Source of the DNA: Anaerotignum neopropionicum
Lineage (GTDB): Bacteria; Bacillota; Clostridia; Lachnospirales; Anaerotignaceae
DNA length: 64,000 bases
Assembly (NCBI RefSeq): GCF_001571775.1
Contig: NZ_LRVM01000011.1
Coordinates: 1-64,000 of the forward strand
Direction: 5' to 3'
Below, piece after piece: positions 9,816-19,178 of this stretch. Each line of letters starts with the position of its first letter. The first letter of the stretch is position 1. The position numbers and the translations under genes were made by a program. The notes under the pieces are model-generated. The model had not been told where the DNA came from and ran no database searches. It worked only from the letters and a program-made list of their open reading frames with translations.

Positions 9816-10268
9816 GTGAATTATTCAGATGTGTTGATTATTATTACTGTGGTATTAGCCATTATTATTGCTCTTTTATACTATTTTAATAAAGTTAATA
9901 TGCGCAAAATGGTACAAGCACAGGACTTTATAGACAGCAACCGCGCTACCGTTCAGATTTTTGTCATTGATAAAAGACAGGAAAAGCCCTCTCCTTCTAA
10001 TTTGCCAAAAGTCGTATACGACCAAATGCCCAGAACCACAAAAATGCGTAAAGCCAATTTGATTCGTGCAAAAATTGGGCCTCAAATCACTACGCTTATT
10101 TGCGATAAACCGGTTTACAATGTAATTCCTGTGAAAAAAAGCGTTAAGGTTGATTTGGCGGGAATGTATATTGTTGGAATTACCGGCATGAATCTGGAGA
10201 ATAAAAAGAAAAAAACACTTACCGAAAAAATGTCCCTTAACTTAAACAGCAAAATCTCCAAAAAATAA
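9816..10268 (+). CDS. Unrecognised membrane-anchored protein
   Basis: The 150-residue product has one N-terminal transmembrane helix (residues 6-25, VLIIITVVLAIIIALLYYF), followed by a soluble, basic domain with beta-rich segments (VQIFVIDKRQEKP, KANLIRAKIGPQITTLICD, VKVDLAGMYIVGI) and a Lys-rich tail. The start is best placed at the GTG at 9816, eight bases after AAGGAGG; an ATG 54 bases upstream has no site. No family name was recognised. The soluble part is inferred to be cytoplasmic by the positive-inside rule. It is monocistronic, with its own terminator at 10282-10316. Confidence 0.7.
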   Translation: MNYSDVLIIITVVLAIIIALLYYFNKVNMRKMVQAQDFIDSNRATVQIFVIDKRQEKPSPSNLPKVVYDQMPRTTKMRKANLIRAKIGPQITTLICDKPVYNVIPVKKSVKVDLAGMYIVGITGMNLENKKKKTLTEKMSLNLNSKISKK

Positions 10269-10281
10269 TACTTGGCCTTTA

Positions 10282-10316
10282 AAACCTCTTTGCAGCTTGC
10301 AACAGAGGTTTTTCAT
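10282..10316 (+). terminator. Terminator of the membrane-anchored protein gene
   Basis: Stem AAACCTCT (10282-10289) pairs with AGAGGTTT (10304-10311), followed by TTCATTTTT. Confidence 0.8.
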
Positions 10317-10330
10317 TTTTACAAAACAAT

Positions 10331-10681
10331 AACCGATACCAATAAGATGAAAACCCTAATTAAGTATCGGTTTACGCCTTAAAATGCAACTATCTTTTTA
10401 GGGTGGACTACCTTCTTAAAAGCTTACCTTCAAGCTTTTTTAATGGTAAAGAAGATAAACTGATGTATTCCTGGGCTCAAAAGAGACTAAAACTTCAATT
10501 TCCTCCTATGGACAAAGGCACCCTGAGGTTGCATTGCATTAACGTTCTTTTTCACACTCAGTAACCACCGACCAGGCACCGAAAGTATAAAGACAGGGTT
10601 TATAGGAAGAAGAACAGCAGTCTTTTCCCAAACCTTTCCGTTGTATAAAAATGGCTTTGTGTTTCGTTTGGAAAATGTTTT
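10331..10681. other. Intergenic stretch with hairpins and no gene
   Basis: A 9-bp stem AACCGATAC/GTATCGGTT spans 10331-10372. Further on, TTACC/GGTAA and CTTC/GAAG pair around 10411-10454, and AGGGTG near 10399 can pair with CACCCT near 10520, so 10398-10526 could fold as one unit. There is no credible reading frame with a ribosome binding site. The region lies between the ends of two convergent genes, so either a terminator complex or a small RNA is possible. Confidence 0.35.
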
Positions 10682-11152
10682 TTAGCGGTTTAACCACCAC
10701 GTACCAAGGTTTAAATATGCCGCAAAGCATAGCCACAGGATATAAGGAATTTGCAGCCTTGCCGCCAGAGGCGAAATTTTGCCAAATGCTTTTGTCATCG
10801 CCAAAACCAAAATCAAAAGGAAAAGCAACCACACAAAGGCAAAAAATCTCCATTCAAACGTAAAATAAAAGAAGCTCCAACAGAAATTAAACGCAAGCTG
10901 GATGAAAAACAGCATTAGGGCCTCTTTTTTCTTATCGTCGTTAGAGCAGTATACAATGGCGGCACCAATGCCCATTAAGATATAAAGAATTGTCCATGCA
11001 ACGGGAAAAACCCATGACGGCGGGGAAAGGGGCGGTCGGTTCAAAACCTGATATTGACCCATGGCCTCCATATTCAAAAATCCCGATAACACACCAACTC
11101 CTAGCGACAATAAAACAAAAAATAATGCAACCGCTTTTTTATTGCCCATCAT
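10682..11152 (-). CDS. tspO: TspO/MBR family membrane protein
   Basis: The 156-residue protein has five predicted transmembrane helices and the family's conserved stretches: NRPPLSPPSWVFPVAWTILY (about residues 38-57), FNFCWSFFYF (about 89-98) and YILWLCFAAYLNLGTWWLN at the end. TspO/MBR proteins bind porphyrins and related compounds and have been linked to tetrapyrrole breakdown and stress, but their exact role in Firmicutes is not settled. AAAGGAGGAAGA precedes two adjacent ATGs; either may be used. It is a single gene. Confidence 0.93.
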   Translation of the reverse strand: MMGNKKAVALFFVLLSLGVGVLSGFLNMEAMGQYQVLNRPPLSPPSWVFPVAWTILYILMGIGAAIVYCSNDDKKKEALMLFFIQLAFNFCWSFFYFTFEWRFFAFVWLLFLLILVLAMTKAFGKISPLAARLQIPYILWLCFAAYLNLGTWWLNR

Positions 11153-11304
11153 TCTTCCTCCTTTTACAATGAATCATCATGTCTTGGTAAATTATATTAC
11201 ATGCACAAAAATTCCATTCAAAAAAGTTGTTTCTATTTTGTATCTCTTAAAACATAAAAATTAATATTGAAGCCTTTTTTCTCTACAAAGGCTTAATTTC
11301 CAAC

Positions 11305-11361
11305 AAAAAATGCCTCCCCAGCACCCTAGCAAGAAAAGTTTGTACTGAAAAAGCATTTTTT
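11305..11361 (-). terminator. Possible terminator of the adenosine deaminase gene
   Basis: AAAAAATGC and GCATTTTTT arms enclose a loop of about 40 nt. On the minus strand the second arm ends in TTTTTT. The long loop makes this tentative. Confidence 0.4.
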
Positions 11362-11428
11362 GAAATATATGCGTAGGTTAAAAGTAACATACACGCCTGT
11401 TTATATTTTCCGCACCAAAAAGGTTTCC

Positions 11429-12451
11429 TTACGCCCCCTTTTTGCAAGCTAAAATCCTTTTTTTTAATGATTCCTTTTCCCCTTGAGATTGAAAAGAAGC
11501 GTCGGCGGCATACAAAAGCATTTGAAGAATGTCATCCTCTGTAAAGCCCATATCGTGGATACAATGGTCGTATTCCTTGTCTAAGGTTAAATCAAACAAT
11601 GTCATATTGTCTGTATTTATGGTGACACGCATCCCCAAATCGTACATCTTTTTTACATAGTGCTCACCGTAGCCCATTGTACTTTGACAGCATACATTAC
11701 TGGTAGGGCAAATCTCAAAGGTTACTCCCTCTTGTATTGCTCTTTGACATAATGCCGCATCCTCATAAACATGATGACCATGACCCAATCTTTTCGCCCC
11801 AAAATTCAAAGCATCCTCAACGGTTTCAGGGCCTTGGCTGTCTCCTGCATGGCAGGTAAAAGGAACGTCCATCTCCCTTGCCAAATCAAAAACAGGCGCA
11901 AAGTTTGAAAGGGGCACAATACCCTCTGCGCCCGCCAAATCAAGGGCAACAACACCTTTCCCCAAATATTCCTTTGTCAGGCGCACGGTTTCTAAGTTTT
12001 CCGCCATATTTATCGCTTCCGCCCCGATGCTCATGGCGCACAAAATGATCCCAATACCGATTTCTTGGTGTTCCTGCAAGGCAGCTTCTCGGCCGGCTAA
12101 AACCCCATCGATTGCGTCCCTTTGGTTAAGTTCCCCCCTTGTGTGAAGCTGTGGCGCAAAACGGATTTCTGCATAAGCAACACCCTCCTTTACCAGCCAA
12201 TCAATTAACTCCTGCGTTACCCGTTTTAAGGAAGCCTTGTCCTGCAAAATTTGAACGGGTATTTCAAACCGCTCTAAGCACTCATTCACATCCTTGCAAT
12301 TTTTGGGCACCATAATCAAAGGAATGAAGCTTTCCAAATCCTTCGCAGGCACTTCAATCCCCTGTTCTTGTACTAATTCCCAAGCTGTTTGAGGCAAGAT
12401 TGAGCCATCCAAGTGTAGGTGCAAATCTATTTTGGGGTAATTGTATTTCAT
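11429..12451 (-). CDS. add: Adenosine deaminase
   Basis: The 340-residue TIM-barrel hydrolase converts adenosine or deoxyadenosine to inosine in purine salvage. Zinc and catalytic motifs are visible: IDLHLHLDGS (residues 8-17), the CHAGDSQGPETV region with its His and Asp, RLGHGHHVYED, ICPTSNVCC, and INTDN near residue 285. The length matches bacterial adenosine deaminases rather than adenine deaminases. I set the start at 12451, seven bases after AAAGGAGG; an ATG 33 bases upstream precedes the site. It has its own unit, with a terminator of the upstream gene in between. Confidence 0.95.
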   Translation of the reverse strand: MKYNYPKIDLHLHLDGSILPQTAWELVQEQGIEVPAKDLESFIPLIMVPKNCKDVNECLERFEIPVQILQDKASLKRVTQELIDWLVKEGVAYAEIRFAPQLHTRGELNQRDAIDGVLAGREAALQEHQEIGIGIILCAMSIGAEAINMAENLETVRLTKEYLGKGVVALDLAGAEGIVPLSNFAPVFDLAREMDVPFTCHAGDSQGPETVEDALNFGAKRLGHGHHVYEDAALCQRAIQEGVTFEICPTSNVCCQSTMGYGEHYVKKMYDLGMRVTINTDNMTLFDLTLDKEYDHCIHDMGFTEDDILQMLLYAADASFQSQGEKESLKKRILACKKGA

Positions 12452-12526
12452 ATCAAATCCTCCTTTGTTTATTGTTTTTATCATACTGGATTTCCCCCTT
12501 TTCTGTCAAAAAAAATAGAAAAATTC

Positions 12527-12570
12527 CCTTTCATTAGCCATTTATATCATCTAACGAAAGGGAATTTATA
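12527..12570 (-). terminator. Terminator of the DUF1846 gene
   Basis: AAATTCCCTTTC pairs with GAAAGGGAATTT around a loop of about 20 nt, and on the minus strand the stem is followed by TTCTATTTTTTTT. Confidence 0.85.
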
Positions 12571-12610
12571 TTTTTAGACTTCAATCAGATCAATTTTTAA
12601 GCACCGGTAG

Positions 12611-12633
12611 GTTCGGAACAGTGTTCCGAGAAC
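12611..12633. repeat. 23-bp palindromic repeat, copy 1
   Basis: Consensus GTTCGGGAC-N3-GTCCCGAGAAC; here the arms are TCGGAAC and GTTCCGA. It belongs to a four-copy family with 17307-17329, 17357-17379 and 55510-55532. The arms here carry GGAAC/GTTCC where the others have GGGAC/GTCCC, a paired change that keeps the hairpin. Confidence 0.7.
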
Positions 12634-12649
12634 TTCCTTTTGCTTTCAT

Positions 12650-14140
12650 TTATTTTTTACCGTGAAACAGCTTTTTCGTCTGATATTTCGGCTCACAAGT
12701 CAAATTCACACCAAGCTTTTGGAGTACATTTTCATCCACATTGGAAAGAATTACCGAAGAATGCACCTCGGCGCACTTTAATTTTTCTAGCTGCTGCAAC
12801 GCCAAACTTGCTTGTTCATCTGTTGTGGCACTGATGCACAAGGCAATTAAAACTTCGTCCGTATGCAAACGGGGATTATGGTTTCCAAGGTTATTCACCT
12901 TTAGCTTTTGAATCGGCTCAATGACCGTAGGAGAAATTATCTTTGCCTCCTTAGGGATACCTGCCAGCTTTTTGAGGGCATTGAGCAGCATTGCCGAAGA
13001 TGCGCCCAATAAAGGTGTGGTTTTTCCTGTCACAATGGTTCCGTCAGGCAGCTCCATTGCTGCACTTGGCCCATTGGTTTCCTGGGCTATTTTAACCGCC
13101 GCTCCCACCACAGGTCGATCCGCCACAGAAACACCCACCTGCTTCATTAATAATTCCAGTCTAAAAATTACATCCTCATCCAGGTCGCCCTTTCTCTGCT
13201 CACAAAGGGCCTTGTAATATCTGCGGATAATTTCATTACTAGATGCCTCTCGTACCGCTTCGTCATCGATAATGCAATTTCCAACCATATTTACCCCCAT
13301 ATCGGTAGGTGATTGATAAGGGGATTTCCCATAAATTTGTTCAAACATTGCATTTAAAACAGGAAAAACCTCCACATCTCTGTTATAGTTAATGGTGGTT
13401 TCGCCATGTGCCTCCAAATGGAAGGGATCTATCATATTGACGTCGTTTAAATCCGCCGTAGCCGCTTCATACGCCACATTCACAGGATGGCGCAAAGGCA
13501 CATTCCAGATGGGGAAGGTTTCAAACTTTGCATATCCAGCCTTTATCCCTCTTTTATGCTCATGATACAGCTGAGAAAGACAGGTTGCCATTTTTCCGCT
13601 GCCCGGGCCGGGTGCTGTAATTACAATCAAGGAACGCTCCGTTTCAATATAATCGTTCTTCCCGTAGCCATCATCGCTTACAATCAGGGGAATATTGGCA
13701 GGATAGCCGGCAATGGGATAATGCTTATAAACCTTAAGCCCCAATGCTTCCAGCTTCTTTTCATAGGCAATCGCCGCTGCTTGTCCACTAAACTGTGCCA
13801 AAACAACACTACCCACATATAAGCCATACCCACGGAAGGCATCAATCAAGCGCAGCACATCCATGTCATAGGTGATTCCCAAATCACCACGCACCTTGTT
13901 CTTTTCAATATCCCCCGCATTGATTACGATTACAATCTCTGCATCCTCCTTCAACTGAAGGAGCATATTCACCTTGCTATCCGGCTTAAAACCAGGAAGC
14001 ACACGAGAAGCGTGGTAATCATCAAACAGCTTCCCACCAAACTCCAAATACAGCTTTCCACCAAATTGCCCAATACGCTCTTTGATCCTCTCAGACTGCA
14101 TTTTTAAATACTTTTCATTGTCAAAACCAATTCGCATCAT
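12650..14140 (-). CDS. DUF1846 family conserved protein
   Basis: The 496-residue protein matches the DUF1846 family, widespread and highly conserved in Firmicutes. Recognisable parts include a basic start (MRIGFDNEKYLKMQSERIKE), DKGDYGKNDYIET-like SDDGYGKNDYIETE, a glycine-rich PGPGSGKMATCLSQLYHE segment near residue 175 that looks like a nucleotide-binding loop, and NLGNHNPRLHTDEVLIALC near the end. Family structures have been solved, but no enzymatic activity is established to my knowledge. GGGGGAA stands 8-9 bp before the first of two adjacent ATGs. It is transcribed alone. Confidence 0.9.
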   Translation of the reverse strand: MMRIGFDNEKYLKMQSERIKERIGQFGGKLYLEFGGKLFDDYHASRVLPGFKPDSKVNMLLQLKEDAEIVIVINAGDIEKNKVRGDLGITYDMDVLRLIDAFRGYGLYVGSVVLAQFSGQAAAIAYEKKLEALGLKVYKHYPIAGYPANIPLIVSDDGYGKNDYIETERSLIVITAPGPGSGKMATCLSQLYHEHKRGIKAGYAKFETFPIWNVPLRHPVNVAYEAATADLNDVNMIDPFHLEAHGETTINYNRDVEVFPVLNAMFEQIYGKSPYQSPTDMGVNMVGNCIIDDEAVREASSNEIIRRYYKALCEQRKGDLDEDVIFRLELLMKQVGVSVADRPVVGAAVKIAQETNGPSAAMELPDGTIVTGKTTPLLGASSAMLLNALKKLAGIPKEAKIISPTVIEPIQKLKVNNLGNHNPRLHTDEVLIALCISATTDEQASLALQQLEKLKCAEVHSSVILSNVDENVLQKLGVNLTCEPKYQTKKLFHGKK

Positions 14141-14321
14141 TGCTTAATTCCCCCGCGCTTTTTTGTCCATTTTTTTCACTACGGTATTAAATTATACTAT
14201 TCTTTTTCATATTATACAAATAGAATTTATTGAAAATCCTTAACCTTGGGCGCTTGTTCAACAAAGTCTTTTCTCATTTTAAATTTGGCTTTGAAAGGAA
14301 AATCCTTTTACCTGTAAGCGC

Positions 14322-15029
14322 TTACCTTGTTACAGAAAGACAAAATATCTCCACTTTTTTTGCGCCCTGGCGATATAAGGCACGGCTGCACTCATTTAGT
14401 GTTGCACCTGTGGTTAAAATATCATCCACCAAAAGAATACATTTGTCCTCACAGTTTTGAGCTGTAAAAACATTCCTTAGATTTTCCCTGCGCTCCTTGG
14501 CGGATAGCTTGCTCTGAGGTGTTGTCGGTTTCGTTCTGGTGAGAATGTTCTTTTGATACCCAATCCCAGTACTCTCATGAATGCTGCTGCAAAGAATTTC
14601 CGCTTGGTTAAAACCCCGTTCTTTTTCTTTAAGAGGGTGCAGGGGAACACTGGTCATAAAATCTATTTCCTCTATCCAATCCTTGTGGTAGGAGCGCAAA
14701 AATTCACCCATCAGCCGACCAAATATCTTGCCATCCTTCTTTGCACCGTCAAATTTAAACCGGGCAATCCCGTCCTTCAACGCTTCATAATAAAAAGCCG
14801 AAATCCCTCGTTCAAATACAGGATTATTCTCTAAGCAGGAATGACAAACCTCACCAAACTCCAATTCTTTCCCACAAAATTTGCATCGGTTTCCTTTTAA
14901 ATACGGGATGTTTTCTCCGCAGCTTTTACAAAGCCCCATCTCCCATTCCTCTATGGACAATAGCTCACCGCATAAAACACAATAAGGAGGATACAGCACA
15001 TTTAAAAACCTCTCCACAAAGCTTTTCAT
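14322..15029 (-). CDS. comF: ComF family phosphoribosyltransferase-like protein
   Basis: The 235-residue protein has a four-cysteine zinc-finger N-terminus (CVLCGELL, CKSCGENI, CKFCGKEL, CHSCLEN, residues 17-65) and a C-terminal PRTase-type domain ending with the PRPP loop LLVDDILTTGATLNECS (about residues 199-215). ComF proteins take part in DNA uptake for competence in some Firmicutes, and relatives (GntX) act elsewhere; here the function is inferred only from the family. Its ATG overlaps the recD2 stop by four bases (ATGA), showing translational coupling with the helicase. Confidence 0.93.
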   Translation of the reverse strand: MKSFVERFLNVLYPPYCVLCGELLSIEEWEMGLCKSCGENIPYLKGNRCKFCGKELEFGEVCHSCLENNPVFERGISAFYYEALKDGIARFKFDGAKKDGKIFGRLMGEFLRSYHKDWIEEIDFMTSVPLHPLKEKERGFNQAEILCSSIHESTGIGYQKNILTRTKPTTPQSKLSAKERRENLRNVFTAQNCEDKCILLVDDILTTGATLNECSRALYRQGAKKVEIFCLSVTR

Positions 15030-17278
15030 TGCTGCACCTCCTGTTCATGCATGAAATCATATAAATTGCGTATTCGTTCAGCCAAGCCTGTATATCGCCC
15101 AATCTCTCGGTTATTTGCAATCATGCCGTTTACCGTTTCCCGCAAGCCTACCAGCACCACCAATTCCTTCGCCCTTGTTACAGCGGTATAAAGCAAGTTC
15201 CTGGTCATCAGCATGGGGGGGCCGCTATAAACGGGCAAAATCACCACAGGATATTCACTCCCCTGAGATTTGTGAATGGTAATGGCATAAGCAAGCTCCA
15301 ACTCCTCCAACTGGGTAAAATCATAGTCAACAACCTTTCCGTCGTCAAACAACACCTGAAGGATTTCGTTCTCCTCATCAATTTTTATAATTCGCCCTGC
15401 ATCACCATTATAAATTCCCAAGCCCTCATCCGTACGCTTTCCCGCTTTGTTAAAGGAGCGCCACACAATATTATAATTATTTTTAATCTGCATTACCTTA
15501 TCGCCCTCTCGGAAGGTTGCCTGGCGAAACTGCTTTTCCTTCTTTTTATGGGAAGGAGGGTTTAAGGTTTCCTGTAATACTTGATTTAAACTTTGCACTC
15601 CAAGAATTCCTTTGCGCATGGGGGTTAATATTTGCATCTCAGCCAAGGCATCATGCCCCGTATACTTGGGTAAGCGGCTTTTCACCAACTCCTGTATTGT
15701 CGTCAGCACCTCTTGGCCGTAGGCACGGCGCATGAAAAAGAAGTCTGTTCCGTTCTCATTTAAAACAGGCTCTTCCCCTTGATTAATTCGGTGGGCATTC
15801 ATAATAATTGCGCTTTCTTGTGCCTGTCGGAACACATGGCGCAAGCGCACCACACGCAGGCGCTCGCTGCGAATCATATCCTTGAGTACATTTCCAGCAC
15901 CAACGGACGGCAGCTGATCCATATCACCCACAAAAATAACCGCAGTTTCGTTTTGCACCGCCCGCAGCAGGGCATGCATCAAATGCAAATCCACCATGGA
16001 GGTTTCATCAATAATAATGACATCCGCCTCTATGGGATCATCCTCGTTTTTATCAAAAACCTGCCGACGGTTATCGTCACTAACAAAGGTAGTTCCTAAT
16101 AACCTATGAATTGTTTTCGCCTCCACACCCGTTGCCTCTGTCATTCGTTTTGCGGCACGTCCCGTGGGTGCTGCAAGCACCACTTCCTTACCTTCCTTTT
16201 CCAGCAATCGAAGAATGGTATTGATGGTTGTGGTTTTCCCTGTGCCGGGGCCGCCTGTAATAATCAGCGCTCCGCCCGCCATTGCCTCCATTACCGCCTG
16301 CCGCTGCTCGGGAGCCAATAACACCGCGGTTTCTTTTTCTACCTGCTGAATCTGCTCCTCAAGGGTATTCAAATCTGTACCTTCGCAAACCATGGATAAT
16401 TCCAACAAGCGTTTTGCCACTGCCATTTCTGCATAATAATAGAAATTTAGGTAAACCCCGTCCATCTCTCCCATTTTTTCCTGCCAAAGCTGGCTTTCCA
16501 CCTGCAACTCTCGAATGGCATTTTCCACCATCAATGAATGAAGCTCCAAAAGTGCAACCGCCTCGGCAATCAGTTTATCCTTAGGTAAAAAACAATCCCC
16601 ATTTGAAGCCGCTTGGTTTAATACGTATTTTACCGCCGCCTTAACACGGTTGGGATCGTCCTCGGCAATTCCTGCATTCGCCGCCATTTTATCCGCCATT
16701 TTAAAGCCGATTCCAAAAATATCATCGGCCAAGCGATAGGGGTTTGTTTTTACAATATCAAACGTCCTGCCCTTATATTTTTTATAAATTCGCATGGTAT
16801 ACGCTGGGGAAACTTCAAAGCCCTGTAAAAACATCATAACCTTACGAAGTTCGTGCTGTTCTCGAAAAATTTCGGAAATCCGCTGGGCCTTTTCGTGGGT
16901 AATGCCCTTTATTTCCGTGAGCAAATCCGGTTTTTCCTCAATCACATAAAAAGCGGCATCACCAAAGCGTTCCACAATTTTTTTGGAGGTTTTGGGCCCC
17001 AGGCCTTTGATTAAGCCGGAACACAAATACTTTTCCATGCCGCCTTGAGAGGTGGGCATGAATTTCTCATAAAATTGAACCTGCAATTGCTTCCCATAAG
17101 CGGGATGGTTGCTCCAATTTCCCCGTACCTCCAAGCTCTCTCCCGAATGAACCATAGGAACAACACCTACGCAGGTAATTTCTTCTCCTTGGGAAAGCAC
17201 TGTAAAAACTGTATAGCCATTTTCCTTGTTTTGGAAAATAATATCTGCAACCTCGCCCTTTAGCACAACGTCCTCCAA
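15026..17278 (-). CDS. recD2: RecD2-type ATP-dependent DNA helicase
   Basis: The product (750 residues from the chosen start) is a superfamily 1B 5'-3' helicase of the stand-alone RecD2 (YrrC) type, involved in DNA repair and replication restart. It begins with the OB-like LKGEVADIIFQNKENGYTVF, has helix-hairpin-helix segments (GLGPKTSKKIVERFG), Walker A GGPGTGKTTTINTIL near residue 342, Walker B DETSMVD, and the C-terminal AYAITIHKSQGSEYPVVILP motif. I choose a TTG at 17278, eight bases after AAAGGAGG; the open frame continues 58 codons upstream but through two palindromic repeats and without family similarity. It is coupled to comF. Confidence 0.93.
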   Translation of the reverse strand: MEDVVLKGEVADIIFQNKENGYTVFTVLSQGEEITCVGVVPMVHSGESLEVRGNWSNHPAYGKQLQVQFYEKFMPTSQGGMEKYLCSGLIKGLGPKTSKKIVERFGDAAFYVIEEKPDLLTEIKGITHEKAQRISEIFREQHELRKVMMFLQGFEVSPAYTMRIYKKYKGRTFDIVKTNPYRLADDIFGIGFKMADKMAANAGIAEDDPNRVKAAVKYVLNQAASNGDCFLPKDKLIAEAVALLELHSLMVENAIRELQVESQLWQEKMGEMDGVYLNFYYYAEMAVAKRLLELSMVCEGTDLNTLEEQIQQVEKETAVLLAPEQRQAVMEAMAGGALIITGGPGTGKTTTINTILRLLEKEGKEVVLAAPTGRAAKRMTEATGVEAKTIHRLLGTTFVSDDNRRQVFDKNEDDPIEADVIIIDETSMVDLHLMHALLRAVQNETAVIFVGDMDQLPSVGAGNVLKDMIRSERLRVVRLRHVFRQAQESAIIMNAHRINQGEEPVLNENGTDFFFMRRAYGQEVLTTIQELVKSRLPKYTGHDALAEMQILTPMRKGILGVQSLNQVLQETLNPPSHKKKEKQFRQATFREGDKVMQIKNNYNIVWRSFNKAGKRTDEGLGIYNGDAGRIIKIDEENEILQVLFDDGKVVDYDFTQLEELELAYAITIHKSQGSEYPVVILPVYSGPPMLMTRNLLYTAVTRAKELVVLVGLRETVNGMIANNREIGRYTGLAERIRNLYDFMHEQEVQQ

Positions 17279-17306
17279 GCAACACCCCTCCTTTGCGAAA
17301 AGACAA

Positions 17307-17329
17307 GTTCTCGGGATGCAGTCCCGAAC
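17307..17329. repeat. 23-bp palindromic repeat, copy 2 (recD2 leader)
   Basis: Arms CTCGGGA and TCCCGA around ATGCAG-type spacer, in reverse orientation to copies 1 and 4. It lies about 15 bp upstream of the recD2 ribosome binding site. Confidence 0.7.
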
Positions 17330-17356
17330 CGTAAAATCAAGTTCTCCAAAAATCAA

Positions 17357-17379
17357 ATTCTCGGGACACCGTCCCGAAC
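17357..17379. repeat. 23-bp palindromic repeat, copy 3 (recD2 leader)
   Basis: Same orientation as copy 2, arms TCGGGAC and GTCCCGA. The flank GCTTGCAGGG on one side and AATTTGA on the other matches the flanks of copy 4, so the repeated unit is longer than the palindrome. Confidence 0.7.
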
Positions 17380-17655
17380 CCTGCAAGCCTTTGTAAAGGC
17401 TTGACCTAAACTTTATATTTGCAAAAATATACATTTTTGCTGAAACTAGCAAAAAATGTATTCCTTTAACGATTTTCTTTACGTTACGTTGTTTGTATTA
17501 TCAAAATAGCAAAAAGTTAAATTATAAAATATAAGCTTTTAATTTTTTTAATATATTTCCTAATACTTAGAAATTTTGTTCAAAAAAACAATACAAATTT
17601 TTTTTAGTATATCACACCAACAGGAAAAAGGGAACTGAAGTTCTTACATTTTTTT

Positions 17656-17689
17656 GCAAAAAAAGGTGCCGAATATCTCGACACCTTTC
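17656..17689 (-). terminator. Terminator of metK
   Basis: AAAGGTGTCGA pairs with TCGGCACCTTT (17662-17688) and is followed on the minus strand by TTTTTTGC. The stretch 17380-17655 between here and the recD2 leader is AT-rich and shows no gene. Confidence 0.85.
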
Positions 17690-17711
17690 ATGAATTCAAA
17701 AAACACAAAAA

Positions 17712-18890
17712 TTAAAACTTATCTTTAAATACGTTAACCTTATCCAGCTTCTCCCATGGAAGGTCTAAATCTGTACGTCCAAAATGACCATAAGCTGCAA
17801 TTTGCTTGTAAATTGGTCTTCTTAAATCGAAGTTCTTAATGATTGCCGCAGGGCGCAAATCAAAGTTTTTCTGAACAATTTCTGTAATTTCTTCATCGGA
17901 AATTTTGCCTGTTCCATAGGTGTTCACCAGAATAGAGACTGGCTGTGCAACGCCGATTGCATAGGCCAACTGCACCTCGCACTTCTTTGCAATGCCACTG
18001 GCAACAATGTTTTTTGCAACGTGTCTTGCTGCATAGCAAGCAGAACGGTCAACTTTTGTGGGGTCTTTGCCGCTGAAGGCACCGCCGCCGTGGGCTGCAT
18101 AACCGCCGTAGGTGTCAACAATAATCTTTCTGCCTGTCAAACCGCTGTCGCCCATAGGGCCGCCGATAACAAAGCGTCCTGTAGGGTTAATATAATATTT
18201 TGTATTTTCATCCAAAAGCTCCGCCGGAACAACTTTTTTCACAACATGCGCAATAATATCTGAGCGAATTTCCTCGTTTGTTGCATCGGGATCATGCTGA
18301 GATGAGATAACCACCGTATCCACCCTTGCAGGCTTATCGTCGATATACTCCACCGTAACTTGAGATTTGCCATCGGGACGCAAATATTTCAATGTACCGT
18401 TCTTTCTTACTTCTGTCAATCTTCTTGTCAATTTATGAGCCAAGGATATGGGCAAAGGCATCAATTCCTCTGTTTCATCACAGGCAAAGCCAAACATCAT
18501 GCCCTGATCCCCTGCGCCTGTGTCAAATTCACTGTCATCTTCCCCTGTTTTATGCTCCAGTGCCTTATCAACCCCCATTGCAATATCCGGTGACTGGCCA
18601 TGGATAGAAGTAACAACCGCACAGGTTTCACTGTCAAAACCAAATTTTGCACGGTTATATCCAATTTCATTTAAGGTGTCTCTAACAATTTTTTCTACAT
18701 CTACATATGCACTGGTGGTGATTTCACCCATTACAAAAACAATACCTGTTGTTGTTGCTGTTTCGCAAGCAACCCTCGCATTGGGATCCTTTGCCAACAA
18801 CGTATCTAATACGCCATCGGAAATCTGATCACAAATTTTATCGGGATGTCCTTCCGTAACAGATTCGGATGTAAATAATCTTCTGCTCAT
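17712..18890 (-). CDS. metK: S-adenosylmethionine synthase
   Basis: The 392-residue enzyme makes S-adenosylmethionine from methionine and ATP. It starts [20 protein letters not shown], has the [12 protein letters not shown] loop (about residues 118-129), [20 protein letters not shown] and the P-loop-like [16 protein letters not shown] region. The start at 18890 follows AGGAGGGAAAAAA; an upstream ATG at 18986 lies inside the leader. Length is normal. The gene is controlled by a SAM-I riboswitch at 19053-19155 with a terminator hairpin before the coding region, so expression falls when SAM is plentiful. Confidence 0.98.
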   Translation of the reverse strand: MSRRLFTSESVTEGHPDKICDQISDGVLDTLLAKDPNARVACETATTTGIVFVMGEITTSAYVDVEKIVRDTLNEIGYNRAKFGFDSETCAVVTSIHGQSPDIAMGVDKALEHKTGEDDSEFDTGAGDQGMMFGFACDETEELMPLPISLAHKLTRRLTEVRKNGTLKYLRPDGKSQVTVEYIDDKPARVDTVVISSQHDPDATNEEIRSDIIAHVVKKVVPAELLDENTKYYINPTGRFVIGGPMGDSGLTGRKIIVDTYGGYAAHGGGAFSGKDPTKVDRSACYAARHVAKNIVASGIAKKCEVQLAYAIGVAQPVSILVNTYGTGKISDEEITEIVQKNFDLRPAAIIKNFDLRRPIYKQIAAYGHFGRTDLDLPWEKLDKVNVFKDKF

Positions 18891-19023
18891 TTTTTTCCCT
18901 CCTGTAATAAAAAATAGTTTTCCTTGTGAATAGAATGCAGGGAGAGATGTTTCACTATACTGCCAAATCATAAAAAAATTTGACAAAAAAATCGATTGTT
19001 AAAAATCGTTATTTTTTGGCAAT

Positions 19024-19048
19024 AAAAAAACCCTAAAATCAGGGTATT
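19024..19048 (-). terminator. Riboswitch-controlled terminator in the metK leader
   Basis: ACCCTGATTTTAGGGT followed by TTTTTTATT on the minus strand, directly after the SAM-I aptamer. Confidence 0.85.
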
Positions 19049-19052
19049 ATTA

Positions 19053-19155
19053 CATTCTCATCTTCCGTTTAACAAACGGGGGAATTGGCACCGATGCGTA
19101 AAACGCCGGTTGCCGGGTGTCACAGGGCCCTGTCCCTCAACCACTCTTGATAAGT
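19053..19155 (-). promoter_or_regulatory. SAM-I (S-box) riboswitch
   Basis: On the minus strand the leader reads CTTATCAAGAG-TGGTTGAGGGA, ACAGGGCCCTGTGACACCCGGC, AACC, GGTGCCAATTCC and GATGAGA in order, the conserved blocks of the S-box aptamer. When SAM binds, the adjacent terminator should form and stop metK transcription. Confidence 0.97.
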
Positions 19156-19178
19156 ACTCTATTCACATTGTATGATGC

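Noticed and set aside
10539-10853. 104-codon frame on the minus strand overlapping the end of tspO
   Set aside because: It overlaps the conserved C-terminus of tspO in another frame and has no supported start.
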